A DNA stretch of 42,937 bases from DATKEG01 sp035544515. Lineage in GTDB: Bacteria > Acidobacteriota > Vicinamibacteria > Fen-336. The notes under the pieces were generated by a model that was not told where the DNA came from, ran no database searches, and saw only the letters and a program-made list of their open reading frames with translations. The position numbers were made by a program, and so were the translations under genes. Positions 26,523 to 34,644 of the stretch are shown in pieces. Where the stretch lies: the NCBI GenBank assembly GCA_035544515.1, contig DATKEG010000123.1, forward strand, positions 1-42,937, read 5' to 3'. Numbering within the stretch: position 1 is the first letter of the stretch; every line of letters begins with the position of its first letter.

Positions 26523-27286
26523 GGGCAAGGCCGCACCTCCACGCCCACCTCGCGCAGCCTCGCCTTGGCCTCGGGGATGCGGATCTGGCCGAAGTGGAAG
26601 ACCGAGGCGGCCAGCGCGGCGCTGGCCCCGGCCGGGCCGAGCACCTCGGCCATGTGTTCGATGGACCCGCACCCGCCCGAGGCCACCACCGGCACGTTCA
26701 CGGCGTCCACCACCGCGCGCGTGAGCAGCAGGTCGAAACCGTCCTGGGTGCCGTCGCGGTCCATGCTCGTGAGCAGGATCTCGCCCGCGCCGCGCGCGGT
26801 GCCCTCGCGGCACCAGGCCACGGCGTCGCGGCCCGTCGTGGTGCGGCCGCCGTGCACCAGGACCTCCCAGCCCGGCCCCTCCGGGCGGCGGCGCGCGTCC
26901 ACCGCCAGCACCACGGCCTGCGAGCCGAAGCGGTAGGCGAGGCGCGCCACCAGGGACGGGTCCTGCACGGCGGCCGTGTTCACCGCCACCTTGTCGGCCC
27001 CCGCGCGCAGCAGCTCCTCCGCGTCCTCCACCGACCGCACCCCGCCGCCCACCGTGAAGGGCAGGAAGACGGTGTCCGCCACCCGGCGGACCATGTCCAG
27101 CACGATGGGGCGCGCGTCCGACGAGGCGGTGATGTCGAGGAACACCAGCTCGTCCGCGCCCTCGGCGTCGTAGCGCGCCGCGGCCTCGACCGGGTCGCCG
27201 GCGTCCCGCAGCGAGACGAACCTCACGCCCTTGACCACGCGGCCGCGGTCCACGTCGAGGCAGGGGACGAGCCGCTTGGCCAACAT
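26519..27286 (-). CDS. hisF: Imidazole glycerol phosphate synthase, cyclase subunit
   Basis: 255 residues, (beta/alpha)8 barrel; uses ammonia from HisH to make imidazole glycerol phosphate and AICAR. LAKRLVPCLDVDRGRVVKG has the first catalytic Asp, AVDARR the second; FLDITAS, PFTVGGGVR, GADKVAVNTAA and the phosphate sites LLTSMDRDGT and ASGGCGS are typical. A second ATG two codons upstream is equally possible; neither has a strong ribosome-binding site. It follows a 133-base gap after hisA that holds a repeat-flanked hairpin. Confidence 0.96.
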   Translation of the reverse strand: MLAKRLVPCLDVDRGRVVKGVRFVSLRDAGDPVEAAARYDAEGADELVFLDITASSDARPIVLDMVRRVADTVFLPFTVGGGVRSVEDAEELLRAGADKVAVNTAAVQDPSLVARLAYRFGSQAVVLAVDARRRPEGPGWEVLVHGGRTTTGRDAVAWCREGTARGAGEILLTSMDRDGTQDGFDLLLTRAVVDAVNVPVVASGGCGSIEHMAEVLGPAGASAALAASVFHFGQIRIPEAKARLREVGVEVRPCP

Positions 27287-27328
27287 CGTCATCTCATGCG
27301 GCGGCCTGCGGCCGCCGACGACGAGCGC

Positions 27329-27406
27329 CCCTCGCTCGGAGGTCTCGTGCATTCCGCCCGGCCGGGATTGAATCCCGTCCGGGGCGGACAGGAATCCCTC
27401 GCTCGG
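27329..27406. repeat. Hairpin element between 11-base direct repeats in the hisA-hisF gap
   Basis: CCCTCGCTCGG occurs at 27329-27339 and again at 27396-27406. The 56 bases between contain a long imperfect inverted repeat: TCCGCCC with GGGCGGA outside, and the perfect palindrome CGGGATT-G-AATCCCG (27363-27377) inside. It could be a remnant of a small inserted element with a target duplication, or an RNA processing or attenuation structure. No T tract follows on either strand. Confidence 0.5.
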
Positions 27407-27419
27407 GCGCCATGGCGGA

Positions 27420-28139
27420 TCATCGCGTAACCGACCGCGCCTGCGCCAGGGTGAAGCGCCGCTCGTAGAGCGCCTTGCCCACGATGACCTCGTCCACGCC
27501 GAGCGGCTCGAGCGCGCGCAGGCAACCGATGTCCTCCAGGGTGGCCACTCCACCCGCCGCCGTGACCTTCAGCTTGGCGGCCCGCGCCACCTGCTGCAGG
27601 CCCTCCAGGTTCGGTCCCACCAGCGTGCCGTCGCGCACCACGTCCGTGTATTGCACCCGCCGCACGCCCCAGCCCTGCACCCGCGCGGCAAGCTCCACCG
27701 CGTCCACGGTCGTGATCTCCTGCCAGCCCGCCACCGCCACCTTGCCGCGGCGCGCGTCGAGGGCCACCGCCACCGCCTCGGGCCAGAGCTCGACCGCGGC
27801 CTGCACGACCCCCGGAGCGGCCACCGCGGCCGTGCCGAAGATGACGCGGTCCGCCCCGCGCTCGCGGAAGCGCATGGCGTTCTCCAGCACGCGCAGGCCG
27901 CCGCCGACCTCCACGGGAATGCGCACCGCGGCGATCACCTCGGCGATGGCCTCGAACTGTGGCCGGCCGGAGATGGCCGCGTCGAGGTCCACCACGTGGA
28001 GGCGCTGGGCGCCTTCCGCCTCCCAGCGCCGCGCGGCCTCCACGGGCACGCTGCCGTAGACGGTCTCCTCGGCCAGCTCGCCGCGCGTGAGGCGCACGAC
28101 CTTGCCGCCGCGGATGTCGATGGCGGGGATCACGACCAT
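27420..28139 (-). CDS. hisA: Phosphoribosylformimino-5-aminoimidazole carboxamide ribotide isomerase
   Basis: 239 residues, (beta/alpha)8 barrel that opens the ribose ring by an Amadori rearrangement. IPAIDIRGGKVVRLTRG gives the general base Asp; VDLDAAISG, VEVGGGLR, ALDARRGKVAVAGWQE (second Asp region), YTDVVRDGTLVGPN and AAGGVATLEDI are typical. TrpF activity by HisA is not needed here since trpCF is present. The ATG is ten bases inside hisH with GGGAGGAG just upstream; an earlier start seven codons upstream is less likely. Confidence 0.96.
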   Translation of the reverse strand: MVVIPAIDIRGGKVVRLTRGELAEETVYGSVPVEAARRWEAEGAQRLHVVDLDAAISGRPQFEAIAEVIAAVRIPVEVGGGLRVLENAMRFRERGADRVIFGTAAVAAPGVVQAAVELWPEAVAVALDARRGKVAVAGWQEITTVDAVELAARVQGWGVRRVQYTDVVRDGTLVGPNLEGLQQVARAAKLKVTAAGGVATLEDIGCLRALEPLGVDEVIVGKALYERRFTLAQARSVTR

Positions 28140-28765
28140 GCGGGCTCCTCCCGCCGGCACCGCCGGACGAAGTTGTCGATCATGCGCAGGCCGACACCCT
28201 GGCTCTTCTCCGGGTGGAACTGCACGCCCACCACGCTGCCCTGGCCCACCACGGCCGCGAAGTCCAGGCCGTAGTCCGAGGAGGCGACGACCACGTCCGG
28301 CGTCGCCTCGCAGTAGTAGGAGTGCACGAAGTACACGTAGGCGCCTTCCTCCAGGCCGTCGAGCAGCGCGTGCGCGCGCCGGCGGCGCAGACGGTTCCAG
28401 CCCATGTGGGGCACCGGCAGGTCGCCCTTGAAGCGGCGCACGCGGCCGGGCAGCAGCCCCAGGCCGCGATGCGAGCCGTGCTCCTCGCTGTGGTCGAACA
28501 GGAGCTGCATGCCCACGCAGATCCCGAGCAGCGTGCGGCCCTGCGCCACCGCCTCGCGCAGGACGGGCACGAGGTCCCTCCGGCGCAGCTCGTCCATGGC
28601 CGCCCCGAAGGCCCCGTCGCCGGGCAGCACGAGGGTGTCGGCCTGGCGCAGCACCTCGGGGTCGCCGCTGAGCACGGCCGTAGCCCCCACGTGCCGGAAC
28701 GCCTTGGCCGCGCTGCCCAGGTTGCCGATCCCGTAGTCCACGATGGCGATGGCCGGTCGCTTCAT
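28130..28765 (-). CDS. hisH: Imidazole glycerol phosphate synthase, glutaminase subunit
   Basis: 211 residues. VDYGIGNLGSAAKAF starts the amidotransferase fold; the triad is Cys in GICVGMQLLF, and His and Glu in VQFHPEKSQ; LPGDGAFG is the oxyanion loop and PHMGWN, YVYFVHSYY line the interface with HisF. The two subunits are separated by hisA here. The ATG overlaps the hisB stop (ATGA). Confidence 0.97.
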   Translation of the reverse strand: MKRPAIAIVDYGIGNLGSAAKAFRHVGATAVLSGDPEVLRQADTLVLPGDGAFGAAMDELRRRDLVPVLREAVAQGRTLLGICVGMQLLFDHSEEHGSHRGLGLLPGRVRRFKGDLPVPHMGWNRLRRRRAHALLDGLEEGAYVYFVHSYYCEATPDVVVASSDYGLDFAAVVGQGSVVGVQFHPEKSQGVGLRMIDNFVRRCRREEPAWS

Positions 28766-29379
28766 AGACTGCCCTTGGTGGACGGGATTCCCTTGACCCG
28801 TGGGTCGCGCGCGACGGCCATGGACAGGGCGCGCGCGGTGGCCTTGAAGAGCGTCTCCGCGATGTGGTGGGCGTTGCGGCCGCGCAGGGCCTCGAGGTGG
28901 ATGCTGAGGCGGCCGTGGTCGGCCAGCGCCCAGAAGAAGTCCTCGAACAGCTCCGTGGGCATGGTCCCGATCTGCCGTGCCCGGAAGGTGGCGTCGTAGT
29001 GCAGGAACGGCCGGCCCGAGATGTCCACCACGCAGCGCGACAGGGCCTCGTCGAGCGGCACGTAGGCGTGTCCGAAGCGGACGATGCCCTTCTTGTCGCC
29101 CAGAGCCTGGATCAGGGCCTGGCCCAGGGCGATGCCCACGTCCTCCACGCTGTGGTGCGCGTCCACGTGCAGGTCTCCGCGGCAGCGCAGGTCGAGGTCG
29201 AAGCGCCCGTGCGTGGCCAGCGCGGTCAACATGTGGTCGAAGAACCCCACCCCGGTCGAGATGCGCGAGCGCCCCTCGCCGTCCAGGTCGAGGGAGAGGG
29301 CGATGTCGGTCTCGCGCGTCTTGCGCGCGACGGCCGCGGTGCGGGCGGCGCCGTTCCTGCTCGTCTTCGTCCTCTTCAT
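28762..29379 (-). CDS. hisB: Imidazoleglycerol-phosphate dehydratase
   Basis: 205 residues; dehydrates IGP to imidazole acetol phosphate. The manganese-binding repeats are complete: FFDHML, VDAHHSVEDVGIALG, and RNAHHIAETLFKA. It is the monofunctional form: there is no HAD phosphatase domain in front, so histidinol-phosphate phosphatase must be encoded elsewhere. The ATG overlaps the hisC stop (ATGA). The first 22 residues are basic and probably flexible. Confidence 0.97.
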   Translation of the reverse strand: MKRTKTSRNGAARTAAVARKTRETDIALSLDLDGEGRSRISTGVGFFDHMLTALATHGRFDLDLRCRGDLHVDAHHSVEDVGIALGQALIQALGDKKGIVRFGHAYVPLDEALSRCVVDISGRPFLHYDATFRARQIGTMPTELFEDFFWALADHGRLSIHLEALRGRNAHHIAETLFKATARALSMAVARDPRVKGIPSTKGSL

Positions 29380-30482
29380 GACGCCCCCAGGCTCGCGCGC
29401 AGCGCGCCCAGGAACGCCGCGTTCTCCTCCTCGCCGCCCACGGTCACGCGCAGGCAGCGCCGCAGGCGCGGGTAGGCGCTGACGTCGCGCACCAGCACCC
29501 CGCGCGCGTAGAGGTCCTCGAAGACGCGGCGGGGATCCGCCTCGGCCAGCGCGAAGAGCAGGAAGTTCGCCCGCGAGGGGAAGACGCGCACGCCGGGCAG
29601 GGCGGCCAGGTCGAGGGCGAGGCGGTCGCGCATGGCGATGAGCCGCCCCACCGCCTCCCCGAAGACGGGCGCCTCGTCGAGGACGGCCAGCGCGGCGGCC
29701 TGCGAGAAGAAGTTGAGGTTGTAGGGCAGCCGCGCCTTGTTCACCTCGGCCACGATCGCGGGTGAGGCGAGCAGGTACCCGAGCCGCAGGCCGGCCACGC
29801 CCATGGCCTTGGAGAACGTGCGCAGGACGATCAGGTTCGGGTGCTCGGACAGGAGCGGCACGGCCGATTGCCGGGAGAACTCGTGGTACGCCTCGTCCAC
29901 GACCACGAGCCCGTCGGACTCCGCGCAGAGCCGCCGGAGGTCGCCTCCCGCGAGCACGCCGCCGGTGGGGTTGTTCGGCGAGCACACGATGGTGAGGGGC
30001 GCGCCCGCCTCGCGGCGCGCGCGGGAGAGCGCGCTCGCGTCGTACTCGAAATCCTCTCCGAGCGGCACGCGCACCGCCCGTCCACCCAGGATCCCGGTCA
30101 AGAGCGCGTAGAGCGTGAACGTCGGCTCCGGGATCACGACCCGCGTGCCCTCTCCGACCGTCACCAGCAGCAGCGCCTCGATCAGCTCGTTCGACCCGTT
30201 GCCGGCGAGAATACCGTCGGCGCGCCAGCCCGAGAAGCGCGCCAGCGCCTCGAGCAGCTCCTGGGGGTCGAAGTCGGGATAACGCGACCACGGCCGCCGC
30301 AGCGCCTGCTCCGTCACCTTGCGCTTGAGCGACTCCGGCACGTCGTAGGGGTTCTCGTTCTGGTTGAGCTTGACGGGCGCCCGGCGGGCGGAGAGCGTGT
30401 ACGCGGCGACGGCGCGGACCGCGGGCTTGATGTGCCGGAGGACCCTCTCCGCGGTCTGCGCGGCCTCCGTTGCGTTCTTCAT
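29376..30482 (-). CDS. hisC: Histidinol-phosphate aminotransferase
   Basis: 368 residues, PLP fold type I. KLNQNENPYDVP, SRYPDF, GNGSNELIEAL, CSPNNPTGG, VVDEAYHEF and RTFSKAMGVAGLRLGYL (the PLP Lys is in SKAMG) match the family; VRVTVGGEEENAAFL-type ending binds the substrate phosphate side. HisC enzymes often also transaminate aromatic keto acids, which would suit an operon shared with aromatic synthesis; that is inference. GAGGGAGG lies directly before the ATG, which overlaps the hisD stop (ATGA). Confidence 0.96.
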   Translation of the reverse strand: MKNATEAAQTAERVLRHIKPAVRAVAAYTLSARRAPVKLNQNENPYDVPESLKRKVTEQALRRPWSRYPDFDPQELLEALARFSGWRADGILAGNGSNELIEALLLVTVGEGTRVVIPEPTFTLYALLTGILGGRAVRVPLGEDFEYDASALSRARREAGAPLTIVCSPNNPTGGVLAGGDLRRLCAESDGLVVVDEAYHEFSRQSAVPLLSEHPNLIVLRTFSKAMGVAGLRLGYLLASPAIVAEVNKARLPYNLNFFSQAAALAVLDEAPVFGEAVGRLIAMRDRLALDLAALPGVRVFPSRANFLLFALAEADPRRVFEDLYARGVLVRDVSAYPRLRRCLRVTVGGEEENAAFLGALRASLGAS

Positions 30483-31774
30483 CTCCCTCCCTCGAAGCGC
30501 GTCAACAGGCTCCGGGCATGTCCCGGGAACCCCTCGGCCATGGCCACGCGCACCATGCCCTCGGTGACCGCCGCCAGTCCCGCCCGCGTCAGGCGGACCG
30601 CGCACTGCCGTCGCTGGAACTCGCGCACCGACAACGCAGAGCTGTAGCGGGCGGCCCCGCCCGTGGGCAGCACGTGGTTGGGACCGATGCCGTAGTCGCC
30701 GACGGCGACCGGCGCGAAGGGTCCCACGAACACGGCACCCGCCACCACCCGCCGCGCGACGGCGGCCGCGCCGCGGGTCAGGACCTCCACGTGCTCCGGG
30801 GCCAGGGCGTTGACCGCGGCCACGCCCTCCTCCAGGTCGCGCACGCGCACCACGGCGGCGTTGCGCCGCAGCGCGCGCACGGCCTGAGGCCGATTGGCGA
30901 TGGAGGTGACACCGCCCGCCACGAGCCGCGCCGCCTCGTCCGCCAGCTCGGCCGAGGGCGTGACCAGGACGACGGTCTCGCGGCCGCTGCCGTGCTCGGC
31001 CTGGGCCAGGAGGTCGGCGGCCACCCAGCCCGGATCCGCGCTCTCGTCGGCCAGGACCACGACCTCGCTCGGTCCGGCTTCCTGGTCGATCTCCACCCGG
31101 CCCCGCACCTGGCGCTTGGCGGCGGCGACGTAGGCGTTCCCCGGTCCCACGATCTTCGCCACCGCTGGCACCGTCTCCGTGCCGTAGGCGAGCGCGCCGA
31201 CCGCCTGCGCCCCGCCCACGCGGAAGACGCTCCCTTCGAGGCCGGCGAGCACGACCGCGGCCGCCACCGCCGGGTTCTCCTCCAGCGTGCGCGGCGGGGT
31301 GACGACCTGCAGCCGGGCCACGCCCGCGACGCGCGCGGGGATCGCGCTCATGAGGACGGAGGACGGATAGGCGCCGGCGCCGCCCGGGACGTAGAGGCCG
31401 GCCGAGTCGAGGGGAGCGACGCTCTCCTCGAGCCAGGAGCCGCCGGGCAGGCGCACGCGGAACCCGGTCGTGCGCTGCCGCCGGTGGAAGTCCTCGATGC
31501 GCTCGGCCATGGCGCGCAGGGCGCGGACGAGGGCCGGGTCCGCGCCGCGCGCCAGGGCGCGGATCTCGCGGACGGGGACGCGCAGCGCGCGTGGCGAGAG
31601 CGAGAGGCCGTCGAACCGCGCCGTGAGGTGGACGAGCGCGCGGTCCCCTCCGCGCGCCACCTGCCGCAGGATCGCCGCCACCGCCCGTTCGATCGCCGGG
31701 TCGGGCCGGGCCGCGCGCGGGAGGCCGCGGAGCCACGCCTTCCAGGCCGCGCCGCCGTAGCGCACGCGCCTCAC
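30479..31774 (-). CDS. hisD: Histidinol dehydrogenase
   Basis: 431 residues; zinc enzyme oxidising histidinol to histidine in two NAD-dependent steps. GLYVPGGAGAYPSSVLM, IVGPGNAYVAAAKRQV, IDQEAGPSEVVVLAD, the zinc ligands in AQAEHGSG, the catalytic pair in APEHVEV, and VGDYGIGPNHVLPTGG are all present. The GTG overlaps the hisG stop (GTGA). Normal family length. Confidence 0.97.
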   Translation of the reverse strand: MRRVRYGGAAWKAWLRGLPRAARPDPAIERAVAAILRQVARGGDRALVHLTARFDGLSLSPRALRVPVREIRALARGADPALVRALRAMAERIEDFHRRQRTTGFRVRLPGGSWLEESVAPLDSAGLYVPGGAGAYPSSVLMSAIPARVAGVARLQVVTPPRTLEENPAVAAAVVLAGLEGSVFRVGGAQAVGALAYGTETVPAVAKIVGPGNAYVAAAKRQVRGRVEIDQEAGPSEVVVLADESADPGWVAADLLAQAEHGSGRETVVLVTPSAELADEAARLVAGGVTSIANRPQAVRALRRNAAVVRVRDLEEGVAAVNALAPEHVEVLTRGAAAVARRVVAGAVFVGPFAPVAVGDYGIGPNHVLPTGGAARYSSALSVREFQRRQCAVRLTRAGLAAVTEGMVRVAMAEGFPGHARSLLTRFEGGR

Positions 31775-32385
31775 GACGCGGCTCCGCGCAACGCCTCGAC
31801 CAGGCCCGCGACCTCGTCGCGCCGCGAGTGGAAGCTCGCGCGGTTCACCACGAAGCGCGCCGACGAGGACGCCACCTCCTCCACCACCTCGAGCCCGTTC
31901 TCCTCGAGCGTGCGGCCGGTCTCCACCACGTCCACGATGCAGTCGGCCAGCCCCAGGCCCGGCGCCAGCTCGACGGACCCGGCCAGCGTGACCACCTCCA
32001 CGGAAAGGCCGTGCCGCTGGAAGTGGGCGGCCGCGACCTTCGGGTACTTCGTGGCCACGCGCAGGCTGGAGGCGCCGCGCGGGTCGGGCCCGCCGCGGCG
32101 GCGCGCCACCACCAGCCGGCAGCGCCCGAACCCGAGGTCGAGCGGCTCGTACACGTCGCTGGCCAGCTCGAGCAGCACGTCGCGTCCGGCCACGCCGCAG
32201 TCGGCCACCCCGTACTCGACGTACGTGGGCACGTCCATGTCCTTGACGAAGAGGAAGCGCAGCCCGTCGAGCGAGACCACCAGCCGCCGGCCCTCCGCTT
32301 CCGGGAAGGGCAGGCGGGCGCGGCGGAACAGCGCCTCGGAGCCGCCGAGCAGCTTGCCCTTGGAGAGCGCGACGGTGAGGCTCAC
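31771..32385 (-). CDS. hisG: ATP phosphoribosyltransferase, short form catalytic subunit
   Basis: 204 residues, the short HisG that needs HisZ for activity and feedback control; it lacks the C-terminal histidine-binding domain of long HisG. VALSKGKLL opens it, DVPTYVEYGVADCGVAGRD follows, KYPKVAAAHF and the PRPP loop IVDVVETGRTLEENGL are typical. First step of histidine synthesis. GTG start in a GTGA overlap with hisZ, which would keep the two subunits in balance. Confidence 0.97.
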   Translation of the reverse strand: MSLTVALSKGKLLGGSEALFRRARLPFPEAEGRRLVVSLDGLRFLFVKDMDVPTYVEYGVADCGVAGRDVLLELASDVYEPLDLGFGRCRLVVARRRGGPDPRGASSLRVATKYPKVAAAHFQRHGLSVEVVTLAGSVELAPGLGLADCIVDVVETGRTLEENGLEVVEEVASSSARFVVNRASFHSRRDEVAGLVEALRGAAS

Positions 32386-33500
32386 CGCCCGCCTCCCTCG
32401 CCGAAGCGCACGCGGGCTCCGGCCGCCCGCCGGTTGCGGGCATACCCGAGCGCCGAGCCGAGGTCGGCGCCGCCCACGCTCTCCGCCTCGGGCACCGCCG
32501 CCACCGGCTCCGCCTGCTGGCGGTCGAGCAGCAGGGCCACGCGGTCGAGGCCGAGCATGAAGCCCACCGCCGGCATGGGACGGCCGAAGCGCGCGAGCAG
32601 CGTGTCGTAGCGCCCACCCGCGCCCACCTCGAACCCCAGGCCCGGCGCGTACGCGCGGAAGACCAGGCCGGTGTAGTAGTCGAGCCCGCGCACCTCGCCC
32701 AGGTCGACCGCGAGGTGGCGGCCGAGCCCGGCGGCGATGAGCGCCTCCGCGATCGCGCGCAGCTCCGCGATCGCCGCCCGCGCGCGCGGCGAGAAGGCGA
32801 AGGCGCGGCCGGCCTCCGCCAGCACGGACGGGTCCCCGGAGAGGCCGGTCAGGCGCACCACCGCCTCCGCCACCTGGTCCGGGACGCCGCCGCCCTGAAG
32901 CGCCGCGCGCGCGCCCTCGGCATCCTTGGCGTCCACGCGCTCGCGCAGCCGCTCCAGCGCGGCCGCGTCGAGGGCGGCGCCTTCGAGCAGTCCGTTGAAG
33001 ACGCCGACGTGGCCGAGCGCGAGCACCCATCCTCGCACCCCGAGGGCGTCCAGGCACTCGGCGGCCACGGCCAGGATCTCGGCATCCGCGGCCGGGGGGG
33101 CGCCGCCGAGGTGCTCGAGGCCCATCTGGAACAGCTCGCTCTGGCGGCCCGCCTTCGGCGGCTCGTAGCGCAGCACCTCGCCGGAGTAGTAGAGCCGGAT
33201 GGGGGCAGGCCGCCCCGCGAGCCGGCCCGCCGCGACCTTGGCCAGGAGGCTGGTGAAGTCGGGGCGCAGGGCGAGCAGGCTGCCGTCGCGCCCGACAAAG
33301 GAGTACGTCTTGGGCGCGAGTGCCTGGCCGGCGAAGACGTCGGCGTAGTCGAACAGCGGCGGGATGATCTCCTCGTAGTCCCAGCCCTCGAACACCGCCA
33401 CCACCCGCTCCTCGATGCGGCGGCGGGCGCGCGCCTCCTCCCCGACGAAGCACTGCACGCCGGGCGGCACCTGCGCGCGGGAATGGGCCGTGCCGTTCAT
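32382..33500 (-). CDS. hisZ: ATP phosphoribosyltransferase regulatory subunit
   Basis: 372 residues, a class II histidyl-tRNA-synthetase paralogue that binds histidine and regulates short HisG. It shows the HisS-like motif 2 region (LALRPDFTSLLAKVAA, RLYYSGEVLRYE), QSELFQMGLEHLGG, LGHVGVFNGLL, and the histidine-binding YYTGLVFRAYAPGLG and GGRYDTLLARFG. It lacks the anticodon-binding domain of HisS, and lies directly before short hisG, which settles the choice. AGGA lies nine bases before the ATG. It follows a 130-base gap after thiF. Confidence 0.95.
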   Translation of the reverse strand: MNGTAHSRAQVPPGVQCFVGEEARARRRIEERVVAVFEGWDYEEIIPPLFDYADVFAGQALAPKTYSFVGRDGSLLALRPDFTSLLAKVAAGRLAGRPAPIRLYYSGEVLRYEPPKAGRQSELFQMGLEHLGGAPPAADAEILAVAAECLDALGVRGWVLALGHVGVFNGLLEGAALDAAALERLRERVDAKDAEGARAALQGGGVPDQVAEAVVRLTGLSGDPSVLAEAGRAFAFSPRARAAIAELRAIAEALIAAGLGRHLAVDLGEVRGLDYYTGLVFRAYAPGLGFEVGAGGRYDTLLARFGRPMPAVGFMLGLDRVALLLDRQQAEPVAAVPEAESVGGADLGSALGYARNRRAAGARVRFGEGGGR

Positions 33501-33574
33501 CAGAAAGCATCCTGGCCAGAGAGAACCGGGCGGGGCGGCGCGCCGCGCAAGCCACGGCGTCTCGTGGTCTGGCG

Positions 33575-33595
33575 GCCGCGGGCTCGAACCGCGGC
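33575..33595 (-). repeat. Hairpin resembling a tRNA T-arm in the thiF-hisZ gap
   Basis: GCCGCGG and CCGCGGC form a perfect 7-bp stem. Read on the minus strand the loop and stem give CGCGG-TTCGAGC-CCGCG, a textbook T-arm. No D-arm, anticodon arm or acceptor partner is found around it, so it is not a tRNA gene; it may be chance in GC-rich DNA, a tRNA fragment, or an operon RNA structure. Confidence 0.4.
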
Positions 33596-33630
33596 GCGAC
33601 CTCCCATGGCCTCCCTTGCCCCTCCCACCG

Positions 33631-34644
33631 TCAGCTCCCCACGTAGCGCGCGTACACGCTGCGCGCCTGGGCCACGTCCTTCACGCCCTTGACGATCGCG
33701 CGCCCGTCCTCGAACACGACCAGCTCGCTCCCGTCCGCGCGGAAGCGCACCAGGTACTCGTTCGCGGTGACGTCGCCCGCGGCGGCCAGCCGGCCGGCCA
33801 GGGCGGGCAGGTCCACGCGCGTGCCGCGCGGGGCGCGCACCTGCACGGCGTCGCGCCCGCAGAGCACGGCCGAGCCGGCGGTGGCGCCCTCGGCGTACTC
33901 GTAACGGCCCTGCGTGCAGGCCGGGCACCACGGCGCCTGCCCGCGCAGGTCCATCACCTCGAACGTGCCCTGCCAGAGGTCCACGGTGACGATGCCCTTC
34001 AGCAGCGACGCGGTGCGCCCGGCCAGCAACTTCAGCGCCTCCGCGCCCTGGATCCCGGCGATCACGTGCACGATGGGCGCCACGACCCCGGCCGTGTCGC
34101 ACGTCGGTCCCGATCCCGGCGCCGGCATGTCCTCCAGCACGCAGCGGAGGCAGGGCGAGACGCGCGGCCGCACGAGCAGGGCCAGGCCGTAGGCGCCCAC
34201 GCACGCGCCGTAGACCCAGGGCACGCCCGCGCGCACGCAGACGTCGTTGAGCAGGAAGCGCGTCTCGAAGTTGTCCGTGCCGTCGAGCACGAGGTCGGCT
34301 CCGGCCACCAGCTCCGCCGCGTTGTCGGGCGCCAGGTCGGCCACCACGCCCCGCACGTTCACGTCGGAGTTGATCCGGCGCAGGCGCGCCTCGGCCGCCG
34401 CCGCCTTGGGCAGGCCGCGCCGCACGTCCTCCTCGTCGAAGAGCGACTGGCGGTGGAGGTTGGACATCTCCAGGTCGTCGCGGTCCACGACGGTGAGGGC
34501 GCCCACGCCGGCCCGGACCATGGTGTCGGCGAGCACCGAGCCGAGCGCGCCGCAGCCGACCACCGTGACGCGGGCCTCGCGCAGCGCGGCCTGGCCCTGG
34601 GGGCCGATCCCGGCGAACAGCTCCTGGCGGGAGTAGCGGCTCAT
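33631..34644 (-). CDS. thiF: ThiF/MoeB/HesA-family adenylyltransferase
   Basis: 337 residues. E1-like enzymes adenylate the C-terminal glycine of a ubiquitin-like sulfur carrier. Nucleotide site VTVVGCGALGSVLAD; VVDRDDLEMSNLHRQ; the zinc pair CLRC and CPAC; and the Cys in TCDTAGVVAPIVHVIAG at the conserved active-site position. The C-terminal extension with VLCGRDAVQVR resembles Bacillus ThiF rather than short MoeB. It lies between aroDE (ATGA overlap) and hisZ, with no ThiS/MoaD partner in the window. Its purpose in an amino-acid operon is unknown; a link to thiamine synthesis through aminoimidazole intermediates is possible but speculative. MoeB is the main alternative. Confidence 0.85.
   Translation of the reverse strand: MSRYSRQELFAGIGPQGQAALREARVTVVGCGALGSVLADTMVRAGVGALTVVDRDDLEMSNLHRQSLFDEEDVRRGLPKAAAAEARLRRINSDVNVRGVVADLAPDNAAELVAGADLVLDGTDNFETRFLLNDVCVRAGVPWVYGACVGAYGLALLVRPRVSPCLRCVLEDMPAPGSGPTCDTAGVVAPIVHVIAGIQGAEALKLLAGRTASLLKGIVTVDLWQGTFEVMDLRGQAPWCPACTQGRYEYAEGATAGSAVLCGRDAVQVRAPRGTRVDLPALAGRLAAAGDVTANEYLVRFRADGSELVVFEDGRAIVKGVKDVAQARSVYARYVGS

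Noticed and set aside
32382..33500. Histidyl-tRNA synthetase (hisS)
   Set aside because: The protein is too short, lacks the anticodon-binding domain and precedes a short-form hisG, which fits HisZ.
33560..33630. tRNA gene in the thiF-hisZ gap
   Set aside because: Only a T-arm-like hairpin exists; no D-arm, anticodon arm or acceptor pairing can be drawn in the 75 bases around it.
33501..34644. TPP riboswitch or T-box near thiF or the attenuator
   Set aside because: No THI-box core (CTGAGA...) and no T-box core (TGGNACCGCG) was seen in the gaps around thiF or in the aroDE leader; the leader-peptide model explains the terminator.
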